64,000 bases of DNA from Ptychodera flava (Eukaryota; Hemichordata; Enteropneusta; Ptychoderidae). The stretch lies in assembly GCF_041260155.1 (NCBI RefSeq), contig NC_091932.1, positions 43,764,129 to 43,828,128 on the forward strand, read 5' to 3'. The notes under the pieces are model-generated. The model did not search any database. It was not told the origin of the DNA and was given only the letters and a program-made list of their open reading frames with translations. A program made the translations under genes and the position numbers. Numbering within the stretch: position 1 is the stretch's first letter; every line of letters starts with the position of its first letter. This document shows positions 44,901-54,744 of this stretch, piece after piece.

Positions 44901-47900
44901 ATACGTAATCCTAACCATTTGACTTTTAAAATCAGTTGTGGTGTACAGATGATCTTTCTTTGAAAAGGCACACAATGCTTTGTAGTGATTACCCTACTGT
45001 AACTCAGATCTCCCAGTATTTCATTATTCACCTAAAAGTTACTCCATAGATGTATCATCTGCTTAAAATACTGAAAATATTTCCTGGAGTTAGGACACAT
45101 GTAATGATGTATGGACGGGCACATGATTTACGAGTTACAGGATCACATTGCTATACATTTGTAGACCAAGGGGTATGGATGGGTACATGATTTATGAGTT
45201 ACAGTATCATATTGGTATGAATTTGTAGACCAAGGGGTATGGATGAGTACATGATTTATGAGATACAGTATCACATTGGTATGAATTTGTAGACCAAGGG
45301 GTATGGATGGGTACATGATTTATGAGTTACAGTATCACATTGGTATGAATTTGTAGACCAAGGGGTATGGATGAGTACATGATTTATGAGATACAGTATC
45401 ACATTGGTATGAATTTGTAGACCAAGGGGTATGGATGAGTACATGATTTATGAGTTACAGTATCACATTGGTATGAATTTGTAGACCAAGGGGTATGGAT
45501 GAGTACATGATTTATGAGATACAGTATCACATTGGTATGAATTTGTAGACCAAGGGGTATGGATGAGTACATGATTTATGAGTTACAGTATCACATTGGT
45601 ATGAATTTGTAGACCAAGGGGTATGGATGAGTACATGATTTATGAGATACAGTATCACATTGGTATGAATTTGTCGACCAAGGGGTATGGATGGGCACAT
45701 GATTTACGAGTTACAGGATCACATTGCTATACATTTGTAGACCAAGGGGTATGGATGGGTACATGATTTATGAGTTACAGTATCATATTGGTATGAATTT
45801 GTAGATCAAGGGGAAATCTTGGTAAAAGGAAAGCCTTGTAACATTCACTTGCTGAATGCCTTTACAAACATACTGTACTGCTAAAAGGATTGCACAGTAC
45901 TAGCAGCATGTAAGAATCAAGTATACCAACCAAGAAGTGATGTGCTTCTCAGTGTGCCATAGAGATCAATGTCTTTCCTTTACTTTGTAGAACCAGTGCC
46001 GGAATCATACTGGAAAGACCTTGCTGAAGAAAGGAGAAAGGCCTTGGAAGACGCCCTCAAGGAGAATGAAGAGGTAAGAGTTGATGAAAGCTTTATTACC
46101 ATTAACCCTATGCTCTACCAGGTGTGTTGCATGCTGGTCATGCCAACTTGGTAGGAAACGGCCTCATATTTAAGTGTATGTAGAAGTCTGCATATGAGAG
46201 CTGTCATCCTGAGCATTTGGCAAGAAAAGTGACAATTGTTTAGATGGGTTGGCTGTGTTTCTTCACATCAGACTTCAATAATTTTCACATGCCTGTGAAA
46301 ACAGGAAGATGATCAAGGGTCAGCACAGGGAAAATGGTCTCATCATTGACTGAGTTTGCCAGTGGAATGAAGTTATTTCAGCACTGTCTGAGGCTTACTG
46401 TATTATATTAAGTGCATTACATCATACAAGGATTGTGCACAAACACCACAACACTCAACCCTGTTAGTTTGTAATCAAGGGGTGGCACATTAGCCGCACA
46501 CTGTTACTTTTCCCCTGGGTAGGGATAAGTAAACTATGTCATTCACACGACTTGCAGAGTTGCACAGTACATAGGTTATAACGTAGCGTCACAGACATAG
46601 CGTAACATTGTTAATTTGTGTGGGACATGAGTAGACCATCTTACATGTATCTGGCATGACTCTCACTGTATTAAAGAGCATATTACTGTGTTAGTGGATG
46701 ACTTTATCATATTTGATAGGATGGATGGATAAATAACACAACAAATTACTGGTGCCATGCTACAATAACATTTCATATACGCTATGAAGGCCATCTTGGA
46801 GTTAAAAGTCTGTCAGTCTTACCTCTGCTCAATCCAACCTTGGTGGCCATATTGTCTGTTAACTCATATCTGAAATGGTGTCCAATCTTGCCACAAAAGT
46901 CTGACTATGTTCTATTTGTGTGTCTGTCTATGTCCGTCCATTGGTAGATAGATTTTACTCCAGTCATAACTTTAAAAACCGTTGGTCAGAATGTCATGCA
47001 ATTAGTTTGTATCATCAACATGGGAAGATCCTGATCTAATTAGATTTTGGTTGGTGCTGTCTGTATAATTAAATCATTTCCACAATTAATTAATTTATGC
47101 AATGGGCTGTTATATCTCCAGAATTACCAAACCAAATTTGATGTAACTGACTAACTGTAGAGACACTCATACTGTTTGATGGTCTGTAGTAGGAGTTTGA
47201 TTAGCATGGCTTTCAGATTACAAGCTCATTTGCACATTCAAAGAATCATTGTATGTTACATATTATAAGGGAAAGGTACATCTTAATCCACTTCTGATTT
47301 CAAATTTTCCATCAAAAGTAAGCTCTACCTAGTGATAAACTTTATCCCACAGCTACATCACAAAGTGCTTGAGTTGAAAAGTGAGGTAGAAAGACTCTCA
47401 GAACTTGCTGGACAAGCAGAATACTTTGCATCTGTGATCAGGGTAAGTTTTCTCATGTTTTAAGGTAGTAACTCAGGTTCGTTGGTCAATTTTAGCGATT
47501 TTGTGATTATTTCATATTCTGAACCCCTGAAATATGAGAAAACTGTGAGGTAACATTGTAATGGGAAATGTCTGAAATTTTAGTGAAAACACGGCCTTCT
47601 AACCACTGCGCGAGTTATTATTATCTTTTTATACATAAGAGACGCAATTCCAACATGGCTGACGACAGTCGGCAGTATAAGCGTAGGTGTAGAAAAAGTA
47701 AAGGGGGCCAAAGAGACTCTATTTAATCTTCACTGGAAAATATGGTTCTAAAACAGCAGCCCATATTTTGGACTTAGTTTTTAAATTGTCAATCCGACAC
47801 TGTTATTTCTGTGTAGAGCACAGCAACGTACGTGAAATGTCGCTTCACGATCGGTGCCGGTCTATTTCAATCTGTGGTCAAGAGACAAGAGAGTGTCACT

Positions 47901-50900
47901 GGGTGTGGCGACACATCGCCGTTTCAGTTTTACAATCAGTGAATCTGTCGAGTATCGCCTCAGTTATAGGACGTGATCTTGGGCATTAGATCTTGGGAGG
48001 GGGGGGGTGGTCAAAAACAGAAAAAAAAAATTTCAGAGCAGAAAGTTAGGAAAAAAAAAAACTTCAAACTAGTTTGCAAAATAAAAAAAAAATAAATAAG
48101 AAGACAAAGGCGTAAAAAAAAAATCTGCAAAAGTCTTTGAAATTTTGAATTTTTTTTAGATTTTACCGACAGAAAGCAACTTTCTGTATTTTTTAGTACA
48201 TCCTCCCGGCACATTTTAATTTTAATTTATACATTTAGAGTGACTGTATCCCTTATACTGGAAGTTGTGATTATCTTATCTTTTCAGGACTTTTGTATTC
48301 TGATCACTTGAAAATTATGAAATTATAGAACCTGTTTTCTACTTGTTTCCTGCGTACAAACCAAGCAGGTACACTAGGTAAAACATTGAAACTATGGTAT
48401 GGTTGTCAAGACAGAAAGTTGTATTTGCCTTTTAAGATCAAGGTAAACAGATGCAGGCCACATCAGTTTCATTTTTTTCACAGCATTTTATTGCAATGAT
48501 GAATGCAAGAATGGGTGAACAAGTAGAAACACGTCAATAATGATAAAACAACATACCAAGTCATTATGTATTATTTTGCTTTTAAAAAGGCATTTCAATT
48601 CTTTTTTCTCAAAAAACAGCCTCAAAAAACAACAGCAACACATGTTTTAACATTCAACAATACACTACGTAGAATGCCATCTATCCAACAAATCCAAACA
48701 CAAAAACACACAAAAGGGGTTGAACTTTGAAAGTTTCTCGATAGCAAATACTGAATAAATCTGCATGAATAATCGTTTTTGTGTAGCAAATTTCAAAGAA
48801 ATTGGACAAGCCCTTTCAGAGAATACAGATGTTTTGACCATGAATGGCATAAATTGCCCTAAAAAGACAAATATTGAAATTTCAACACATCTATACACAT
48901 CCAATCAATTTGGACATGCTGCTACAGAGAAATAGATGTTTTGATCAAAAAAGGGCAACAATTGCTCTAAAAACACAAATATGCAAATTTAACTATATTA
49001 TTTAGATTATTTTAGCTTCTCAGCTTGTTAAAATCAATTGTAAATCATGAGATATGCATGATGTTTGGTGGGGTGAATGTAGCCATTTCACCACGCAGTA
49101 GAAAGGGAAGCCAGGAAACCAAAATAGTCAATTTTCAAAACTATAGGAAGCTACTGAGGAGCAAGAAGACCATGTTTCAGAGGAAGATGTGTAATCCGAA
49201 AAAAATGCTCCCAAAGTGCCACCAAATAACACCATTTTATCTCTATTTTTCAAAAGCTCCAACAGCAGGAGGGGGGACACCCCCCTCCTGACCTCCCCCC
49301 TCAAAAATACTCCCCAAGTGCCACTAAATAACGCCATTTTAATCTCTATTTTTCAAAAGCTCCAACGGCAGGAGGGGGACACCCCCTCCTGACCACCCCC
49401 GCAAAAATACTCCCAAAGTGCCACCAAATAACACCATTGTAATCTCTATTTTTCAAAAGCTCCAACGGCAGGAGGGGGACACCCCCTCCTGACCTCCCCC
49501 CGCAAAAATACTCCCCAAGTGCCACCAAATAACATCATTGTAATCTCTATTTTTCAAAAGCTCCAACAGCAGCAGGGGGACACCCCTCTCCTGACCTCCC
49601 CCCCCCCCAGTGGACCGCTTGCGTGGCCGCTTGTGGTGCTTGGCACCACATCTTTGCCCTCTTTATCTTCAGACAGCGACGAACTAAAAAAAAATTATAA
49701 ATCTGAAAATTTACTCTGAAAAAAAAAATTTGCACAGCTAATCTCAATTGGAAAAAAAAAATTTCAGAAATTTACAATAGTAAAAAAAAATTTTCACAAT
49801 TTCATTGTGACCACCCCCCCCCTCCCAAGTCTAATGGTCCATCCCTTAAGTCATGAAGAATCGATTTTACATGTAACTGAAGTTGATTTTGGTTTCATAC
49901 CCGGGACCATAATAGTACATGTCACAGTCGAAAACGAAATAGCGCACGAAAAACCCGGTATCATTCCTGATGGTGAGCACAAAGACTGCAGCAGATCACA
50001 TGTGAAAACTATAAACAAGTGCGACTTTAATACTCGCATTCCTTGAACTTCTCAACTACAGAAATTTTTAGAGCATCGAGAGTCGGTCGTTTCATCTTCG
50101 AAAGCAAGCAAGCAAGTGACGTCCTGTACTATAGGCACAAAAATCGGCGCTAAAATGAACTTGACAACCATTTCACAATTGGTACGTGCATAAATTACGG
50201 GCTATGAGACCGGAAGTCGAGCGCTTGCGAGCAAGCAAACGCGCGTCGTCGGCAGAACACAGACCTGTAAACCATTCCGACTGTATTTTTTTAAACTTTT
50301 CTAGTCTTGTAACCAGACTCTAACCGTTACCAACAGTGTACAGTTAATATAATAATAAGCTAGATACGTATTTGACAAACAGATTATGCCCTGAATGATC
50401 TTTCTAGTGTTTATCGTGTAAATAGTACCCACCACTTACGCTGAAAAGCCTCACGTTTCTACGCACAATTTTCATCATTTTTAGGCAAACTAGAGTTCAG
50501 GACTTGTCAGAAATTCTCCAATCTGATGCCCAATATTTAACCTAGACCCAGGTCGAATGAATTTTTTTTTTAAACGCGTAAAAATCTGACTTTTTTGGCG
50601 AGTTTGTGTGAAAAATGGGACGTTTACACAAATCGTCGATTTTCTCAGTTCTGACTGTTGCTATGGATGCGCACCTTCAAATGAGTGTAAGTCGGCGACG
50701 CGTGGGTGGATTTCCCTCAACGTTTGGCATGCTAACACTTCATGATTAGACCTGAAAAACAGTGTTTTAGATTTTTGATAAACCCCCCTGAAGGGACGAT
50801 AACTTGACAAACGTGAACAAAAGCGGTTAATTTATGCAAAAATCCGACAGTTCACACTTCGAAGGCTCACTGTGCAGAAACAAAAGCGAATTTCAAAAAT

Positions 50901-51850
50901 CCAAAACACGGTTTTTCCCCCAGTATATCCAGCTGTCTAGTGCCGTAAACAGATCACTTAGGGGTGCTGCCAATTCTTACTTATACTTTTTTAAGTGAAA
51001 AAACTCAAAATCACACGTTTTTGATTTAAACAAACATACAAATGCATGTTTTGACAACTAAACAAAATTTTTACCTTCTTCAAATATAGACCTAACAGAA
51101 AATATACCACATGTTGGGTGTGAGACCCCGTTTTTTATGTGAAACTTTTGATTGAAAATATGTGTCAACGAACCTGAGACTACCTTAATGTTTCTTAGAA
51201 TCTGTCAATCTCCATAGCTGGAAGGAAGGGCTGTATTCTATTTAAATATCCATACCCTGTCACTTTCCATTCCCGGTCAATCTCTATTGCCAGGAAGGGC
51301 TGTATTCCATTTAAACATCCATTCCCTGTCACTCTACATTCCCAGTCAATCTCCATTCCTAGTCAATCTCCATTCCTAGTCACTCTCAATTGCCGGGAAG
51401 GGCTGTATTCCATTTAAACATCCATTCCCTGTCACTCTACATTCCCAGTCAATCTCCATTGCCAGTCAATCTCCATTCCCAGGAAGGGCTGTATTCCATG
51501 AGCGTTAAACACTGGATCACAATGTCCAGATCTACACTAGTTTGCTGCAGAAATCACGATCTGTAGAATTCAAGTCAGACAATAACTGAGGTATTTAAAA
51601 CACTCTATTCAATACTGCTATGTTGTCTGTAAAATGAATTGATGATCGATCACAAATGTTTTTCATGGCTTGTCCTTGATGCTTTTGTTCTGAATCACAG
51701 GAACTCATGAACGACAAAGAAGATGACAATGATGATAAGGATGACGTGAAAATCGTCAAAGAACTGCAGGAAGAAGGCAAAGACTGTGGAATTGCAACAA
51801 AAAGTCCATCATTGTCAGAATCAGATGAAGAGCAGGAAACAGACTCATGA
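29876..51850 (+). CDS. GMNN: Geminin, complete, seven coding exons
   Basis: The spliced product is 281 aa. Exons 4-6 hold the family core: EEALELMVNE, PESYWKDLAEERRKALEDAL followed by KENEELHHKVLELKSEVERL. They align with human [39 protein letters not shown] and give the Cdt1-binding segment plus leucine-zipper-like coiled coil (about residues 160-232). Near the N terminus NTLRQEL supplies an RxxL destruction-box candidate, and KKGKRK (about 111-116) is a likely nuclear signal. The C-terminal 49 residues are acidic. Family knowledge: geminin binds Cdt1 to block re-licensing of origins, is destroyed by APC/C in mitosis, and also acts with chromatin and Hox proteins. Exon phases fit at every junction (0,0,0,1,0,0). 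The product is longer than vertebrate geminin (209 aa), mostly from exons 2 and 3. Its neighbour TBPL1 is divergent, 690 bp away. Confidence 0.95.
30094..30172. repeat. Hairpin in geminin intron 1
   Basis: GAGGTTTTGCCTGGGTATTT plus GGGTC is followed about 28 bp later by its exact reverse complement; a shorter CAGACCCAAATAC repeat lies in the loop. GTACTGCAG stands near both sides (30045 and 30181) and could be a target duplication. Confidence 0.85.
30483..30602. repeat. Duplicated segment, copy 2 (geminin intron 1)
   Basis: This is a near-identical direct copy of 29668-29788. It ends exactly where the large palindrome begins. Confidence 0.9.
30602..31127. mobile_element. 526-bp palindromic (foldback) element in geminin intron 1
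   Basis: The left end, AGTGAGTTTTGGTTTTTGCG, is mirrored by CGCAAAAACAAACACTCA at the right. The arms of about 250 bp match inverted all the way to a centre at 30864 (GGTAATGGCGGCTCCCAG against CTGGGAGCTGCCATTACC). There is no frame. An outer pair, TTGCAAAATTGTAG at 30461 and CTACAATTTTGCAG at 31148, may mark an older, larger element. Confidence 0.9.
31696..31932 (+). CDS. GMNN: Geminin coding exon 2 (with a duplicated downstream donor)
   Basis: The acceptor is TTTTTTACAG. It encodes 79 residues from ESESESNNCKDLNEQEMFGR to VRLCNDEN, ending before GTAAGATGGG in phase 0. Basic and Ser/Thr-rich (TPARKTTKSVTTGQRKS), it fits the unstructured regulatory region of geminin. The donor is duplicated at 32038 (GTAAGATGAG), and the frame stays open to it. 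Confidence 0.88.
31933..32037 (+). other. Possible in-frame alternative extension of geminin exon 2
   Basis: The segment GATGAAAATGTAAGATG is repeated 105 bp after its first occurrence, carrying a second donor. The 105 bp between the two donors are 35 open codons (VRWVFVLNFSKTNLSPPWFG and on to VVNSDEN) and include a fragment resembling MITE family D. Using the second donor would add 35 residues without a frame change. Usage is not shown by the sequence. Confidence 0.4.
32226..32378 (+). CDS. GMNN: Geminin coding exon 3
   Basis: The acceptor is ATCTGACAG and the donor GTTTGT. Its 51 codons include NIKKGKRKFVECDNRPSKQA and end MIYEDPREDCEERK. The basic cluster is a likely nuclear-localisation signal. 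Confidence 0.88.
32500..32562. repeat. Small inverted repeat in geminin intron 3
   Basis: TCAATAGCCACCTTGGCTAT and ATAGCCAAGGTGGCTATTGA form a hairpin, and each arm is itself partly self-complementary. It is probably a remnant of a foldback element. Confidence 0.75.
32944..33310 (-). mobile_element. MITE family E (inverted copy)
   Basis: Reversed, this stretch follows the element at 57520-57876: it begins TGCACTTTGAGGACAGATTT and ends GAGCAAATGTCTAAGTATTT with CACTTTGAGAG. It is more diverged and its TTAA edges are lost. Borders are approximate. Confidence 0.65.
33826..34714. mobile_element. Hairpin-ended element, family H (copy 1), with a Crypton-like fragment
   Basis: One end is a 160-bp hairpin whose arms read AATCCCACACCCCAACGGGT and its complement, with CTCACACGAG/CGAGTGTGAG at the tip. 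The other end has short TGTGAGAAC/GTTCTCACA hairpins (about 34650-34710). The copy at 54745-55196 has the same two ends in reverse order. The two ends are not a simple TIR pair. Between them, on the - strand, lies a piece resembling the N-terminal region of Crypton-type tyrosine recombinases. CCAATCA near the second end recurs in the other copies. Confidence 0.7.
34078..34305 (-). pseudogene. Fragment resembling a Crypton/DUF3504 recombinase N terminus
   Basis: The - strand frame gives FATFSSDDLENFVADQQNK. After a frame change it continues NIHVNVFDMLINERNFIF. This resembles the start of Crypton-derived tyrosine-recombinase-like proteins, where a short acidic DLxxxLxxxxNKNTK motif is followed by a helix of the VxxFxxFLxEKN type. 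No catalytic domain is present. The assignment rests on a remembered family pattern and is tentative. It lies inside element family H. Confidence 0.4.
34720..35704 (-). pseudogene. Broken Mutator-like transposase of the ZSWIM type
   Basis: Pieces in order on the - strand: a leader with ADRMIRLQKYDLNATT; the DDE-domain block HYHLLIEDEHERGRVVGCAF; VDKDVTEIWAIKV with the second Asp; PNARILLHTFHLIKYFKKKV; and NWLNCLEMWVHHYRRKLPTL followed by GNNTNNRIESHNQKL. These follow the order in MULE transposases and their domesticated ZSWIM relatives (DGTYK, DEHGRG, TDKDF, CxFH, NTTNNRLESFH). Frame changes and stops separate the pieces, and the first catalytic Asp region (expected DGTHKTN) is degraded to MALTLEDN. 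It lies within geminin intron 3, antisense to geminin. No clear ends were found. Confidence 0.8.
35859..36375. mobile_element. Hairpin-ended element, family H-like, different stem sequence
   Basis: A hairpin at 35859-36021 runs from GAAATAAC to GTTATTTC with stem CTGACCATTAACGTTTATTT GTGGGC and its complement. About 300 bp further, ACCATTACTGTGTATTTGTG repeats a shortened form of the stem, followed by CCAATCA near the right border. The layout (large hairpin, short echo of the stem at the far end, CCAATCA) is that of the elements at 33826 and 54745, but the stem sequence differs. The right border is approximate. Confidence 0.55.
37200..37490. repeat. Degenerate 66-75 bp tandem repeat
   Basis: TGCAACTTGCCTGC / CTGCAAGAAAGA / TTTCAAAT / GGAGTGGGAGAC-like blocks come back three to four times. 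Frames of 78 codons (+) and 101 codons (-) run through it and carry the same periodicity. Neither has a recognisable domain, so they are not called as genes. Confidence 0.6.
37716..41735. mobile_element. 4-kb element with long TIRs made of short tandem repeats (inner element)
   Basis: The left end, TATGTGAGAGGTCAGAAATC, recurs as the exact inverted end at 41715-41735. Next to it both ends carry inverted arrays built of CAATCTGCGCTA and CATTCTGCGCTA units (37735-37862 and 41628-41713). TA at both borders could be the target site, as in Tc1/mariner-type insertions. The 3.7-kb body has no frame over about 90 codons, so no transposase is visible. TIRs made of subrepeats are typical of foldback-type elements. 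Confidence 0.7.
42280..43550. repeat. About 430-bp diverged tandem repeat, 3 units
   Basis: Blocks such as GAGAGCATTTTATTCAGCTT / AAGAGCATTTTCTTCAGCTT, CAGCTATTTTTTCATCGTTT / CAGCAATTTTTTCAGCGTTT / TTTCTTCACCGTTTCGCAAA and GGTGCACAAGGCAAATC / AGTGCACGTGGCACATC / GGGCGCACAGGCCACGT recur in the same order. The identity is low, so the expansion is old. It lies inside the outer element, right of the inner one. Confidence 0.55.
44422..44467 (+). CDS. GMNN: Geminin coding exon 4
   Basis: A 46-bp exon with acceptor CTCCCCAG and donor GTAAGA encodes TTKSLAEEALELMVN plus one base. EEALELM corresponds to QEAFDLM at the start of the Cdt1-binding segment. It leaves in phase 1, which exon 5 completes as Glu. 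Confidence 0.9.
44551..44873. repeat. About 44-bp minisatellite, 7-8 copies
   Basis: The unit is TATCTGAACATTGCTCACAC, TTTGGACTGAGCAG and ACGTCACATG. Copies show single-base changes (ATTG/AGTG, CACA/CAAA). It begins 83 bp after geminin exon 4. GACGTCAC in each unit is a CRE-like core. Confidence 0.92.
45110..45813. repeat. 63-bp minisatellite, 11 copies, with dimeric higher-order pattern
   Basis: The unit is GGGGTATGGATGAGTACATG, ATTTATGAGTTACAGTATCA and CATTGGTATGAATTTGTAGACCAA. Inner copies alternate GAGTTACAG and GAGATACAG. The first two copies (GGGCACATGATTTACGAG with TGCTATACATTTG, then a normal one with TATCATATTGG) are the same as the last two. It sits in geminin intron 4. Confidence 0.95.
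45991..46073 (+). CDS. GMNN: Geminin coding exon 5
   Basis: The acceptor is ACTTTGTAG and the donor GTAAGA. It encodes (E)PVPESYWKDLAEERRKALE followed by DALKENEE. YWKxxAExRRKAL.xALKENE is the most conserved signature of geminin. Confidence 0.97.
47353..47442 (+). CDS. GMNN: Geminin coding exon 6
   Basis: The acceptor is TATCCCACAG and the donor GTAAGT. It encodes LHHKVLELKSEVERLSELAG followed by QAEYFASVIR. Leu/Val spacing continues the coiled coil, and LAGQAEYFASVI aligns with VAEHVQYMAELIE. Confidence 0.95.
47985..49837. mobile_element. 1.85-kb TIR element nested in the TTAA element
   Basis: CATTAGATCTTGGGAGGGGG GGGTGGTCA at the left is matched by TGACCACCCCCCCCCTCCCA AGTCTAATG at the right. 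Just inside both ends are A-runs followed by TTTCAGA. The body holds a 118-bp tandem repeat (49195-49600). There is no coding sequence. Confidence 0.75.
49195..49600. repeat. About 118-bp tandem repeat, 4 copies, with hairpins
   Basis: Each copy has CCCAAGTGCCACCAAATAAC, AATCTCTATTTTTCAAAAGC, TCCAACGGCAG and an inverted GGAGGGGGACACCCCCTCC. Frames on the - strand across it are repeat artefacts. Confidence 0.9.
51190..51500. repeat. Imperfect tandem repeat before geminin exon 7
   Basis: GGAAGGGCTGTATTCCATTT, AAACATCCATTCCCTGTCAC and CAGTCAATCTCCATTCC are shuffled over three to four imperfect copies. It starts directly after the TTAA element and ends 200 bp before exon 7. Confidence 0.8.
51701..51850 (+). 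CDS. GMNN: Geminin last coding exon
   Basis: The acceptor is TGAATCACAG. It encodes 49 residues, ELMNDKEDDNDDKDDVKIVK onward, ending SDEEQETDS with TGA. A strongly acidic tail is typical of geminin C termini. Confidence 0.92.
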   Translation, partial: ELMNDKEDDNDDKDDVKIVKELQEEGKDCGIATKSPSLSESDEEQETDS

Positions 51851-54690
51851 AAATGTCATCTGATGTCTAGTCCTTTGTCATTTATGATCACAAAATATCT
51901 TTAATTCAGTGTCCATTGCAAGAACAAAGGACTGTATAGTCTTGTAGTGGTCCTAAATTATCTTTTCTCATGTTTTCTGTCACTGCCAACCTTTTTCTTT
52001 TTTTGTAAACTGTGTAGAATGTCACCCAGCCATAATAGGTTCAACTCTACCACCAAGCAAGACCAATGAACTCTGATTTGAATTGATGGAGACAGTGATA
52101 AAAGACTTGCCATGCAATGAAGGGCAGTGTTAGTCTGTTTGATATATCAGGATGTATTATTTGACCAAACTGTGTATCATTCTGACCGAACGCAACATCA
52201 GTTCTTAATAATGTCTGTAATTTTTTTTTTCTGTAATCAGAATTGTATCACATGATCAAGCAATCATCACCGTCCATTGTTGATAAATTTCATGTATTAA
52301 AGGGACATTATATGTATCTTTTGAAATTTTTCATTGTTTTTTTCAAAGAAACAAGTGCATTTGCTTATTCTAAAAGTTGTGTCAAAGTTCAACTATTAGC
52401 ATTTACGTCACAATTCATTTAGTATGCAATTGTGTTGTTGGCAAGTAAAATCCTGAAATTGAGTTGTAACAATGTCAAGTTTCTCTGGAGGTATTTTTAT
52501 ATGATTTTGGAAATATAGCGGGAAAATTGTTTTAGAGACAGACAAAATTTCAGGAAATAGATTAAATGTCAATCAATATTGCTCTATGCATGTACACATT
52601 TTGTAGCCATGTGATTTATTGGACCAATTAGGAAGTATGTTATATATATGCCACAGAATGTGGAATGACCTCAAATACATATAGATATGCATATTTGCTA
52701 CACACTTTCTGATTGGTAGGATGAATCACTTTGCTGGTATGTAATTTCTGTGGTGTTTGTTCACATATAGGTAACTGTGTACTGAGTAAATGAGCAAAGC
52801 TATGCATAGATTTCAGGTAACTTGTACTTTCACATGCATGAATAATGCAATCAAGGCCAAAAGCTGTTGCCAAATTATTGTTAGATGTCCCTTTCATTTC
52901 TGTTTTCATAGAATTAAGAAACCAAAAGATTATAACAATCTGTGCATGCTTGCAGAAACCATGTTAACAGGAAGATCAAGTATATAGTGCTGGTCAGGTC
53001 ACATGAACTTTTTGCTTTGCCATGGAAGTTTTCACCCTTCAGGGCTGAGCTACCTTTTCACATTCAAGGGCAGAGCTGCCGTTTTCACATTCAAGGACAA
53101 AGCCACCGTTTTCACATTCAAGGGCAGAGCTACCATACAAAATGATAGACCTCAACATGTACTCAGCCGTCCAAGAATTTTTTTCTTGTTTCTGGCATCA
53201 TCGAATAGAAACTTATTGTTATGGAATGAAAATGTGTGTTTGTCACTTTAAGATGAAATTTCCTTGAAGTTTGACATTTGTTTTGTTCCAAGAGTACGAC
53301 TATTTAATTTTTAACCAGTGACTGGTTCTGACTGGTTCCAATCCATCTCTCAGACGTAGAGAATTATTGGTTTCCATTTGCAATAAGTTGTATTTATTGT
53401 ATAAGCTACTAATACTGCCATTTCATAATATTGCCAACATTCAAATCAGCACTTCGCATGAATTTGTGGGAAAAAAGTTAAATTGAAAATTTTACTCAGG
53501 GAACATTACTCCAAGTGTCCTTATATACCAAAGATTTCCCTTCCTATGTTTAATTATAATTTTAATCTGAAGGTGTGTACATTTGTAGAATTGCAGTAGT
53601 TTTCAGTATCAAAGCATACCAAGTTAAACTATTGGCGAAAGGACAGAACAAGAAATGAATTTAATTTAAAACGTTCATGAAAACAGAATCCAAATTTTGA
53701 CCTTTCTCTGAGAACGACACTTGTCTGATCTCTCACCTTCTTTATTCGTGATCTAATAATAACGGTTTCCAAATATCCAACCTGGTAAAATGTATGCAAC
53801 TCTAACCCAAAACAAATTCTGTATTCTGAGATTTTCATATGCATTCTGAGAATACATCAAAATATTTTAAGAATGTCAATTACCACAAAAGAAACAGTCA
53901 ATGAAATCTTTTAAAACATGTGTGCCAACAACCACAGTTTTCTTAGACAAGAGTCTGTAGAAATAAACCCACTGTGAAACAGGGTTTGTAGTTCTTGGTA
54001 AGATCACAATTGGATGTAATATTTTTGTTCTGCCATTAAGTTTGTCTCAGGTGAGAATTGTTTGTCATGTTTATAAAGCCAGGATTTGTCATCCCACTGT
54101 ATGTCATTAATTTGTGAGCAACTCATACTATTGTCTTGTGCTAACACTTTATTGTAATTTGATGTTTTTTGTTTAGAGGTCACTCAGAGTTACCAGAAAT
54201 GTGTTAATTTCATTGGTACATTTCAATTTGAATTTTTTACATTATCAGTATCAGAGTCAGGACAAGCATAACACAGTTACAACTTGAATAGGCAGTCTTG
54301 CTTGATAAAATCAACAATCGCAAAGTTCTAGAGATCATGTGCATGGCAGAGCTGCAATGACATTCAAACATTGAACTCATAATGGAAGAACTTTATGTGT
54401 AGTTTTCCAAAACCATTTTGAACCAGTCAGTGTTTTATATTGAACTGTCTGGAGTAATGCTAACGTTCACATTGCCAAGTCATGCAGGGCTGCCTATACA
54501 CACATTAGCAGTAACACCATTGTATTGTTATGTATCATAGACAAACTTGTAAGGTCACATGATACAGACAGGACTTAATGACTTCCATTTCACTCTCAGG
54601 TTTTAAAGAGGTTCTGTACTCACGGGATAAGTTATGATAATTGATATTTGTGTGAACTGTAATAAACACTTTTAAATTTAAAATCTTGCA
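51851..54690 (+). other. Geminin 3' UTR and downstream; no further gene seen
   Basis: AATAAA hexamers at 53962-53967 and 54660-54665 are candidates for polyadenylation, but the true end is unknown. A 27-bp repeat is at 53040-53135. No coding exon was recognised on either strand. Confidence 0.35.
53040..53135. repeat. 27-bp minisatellite, 3 copies
   Basis: The unit is GTTTTCACATTCAAGGGCAG AGCTACC. Its length is a multiple of three, which keeps several frames open. Confidence 0.85.
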
Positions 54691-54744
54691 AGTAGTGTTC
54701 TCTCTATGTCATAAACATTGAAAATTTGGAAACATAGGATGGAG

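Larger units (their letters stand above)
47460..51188. mobile_element. 3.7-kb TTAA-flanked TIR element in geminin intron 6 (family F)
   Basis: The left end is TTAAGGTAGTAACTCAGGTT CGTTG and the right end the reverse complement of it (CAACGAACCTGAGACTACCT TAA). TTAA stands at both borders. The element begins 18 bp after the geminin exon 6 donor. A second TIR element (47985-49837) is inserted inside it. The remaining flanks have only short frames (74 codons ending IASVIGRDLGH, and 79 codons with VDFGFIPGTIIVHV) that I do not recognise. Confidence 0.8.

Noticed and set aside
45969-46154. 61-codon frame starting before geminin exon 5 and running past its donor
   Set aside because: The conserved geminin residues stop exactly at the GTAAGA donor and the next exon continues them in frame, so the remainder is intron.
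48011-48214. 67-codon - strand frame rich in Phe/Leu, like a membrane protein
   Set aside because: It is produced by A-runs in the subterminal part of the nested element and has no support as a gene.
49128-49747. Three - strand frames of 60-69 codons with similar sequence
   Set aside because: They are shifted readings of the 118-bp tandem repeat inside a nested transposon.
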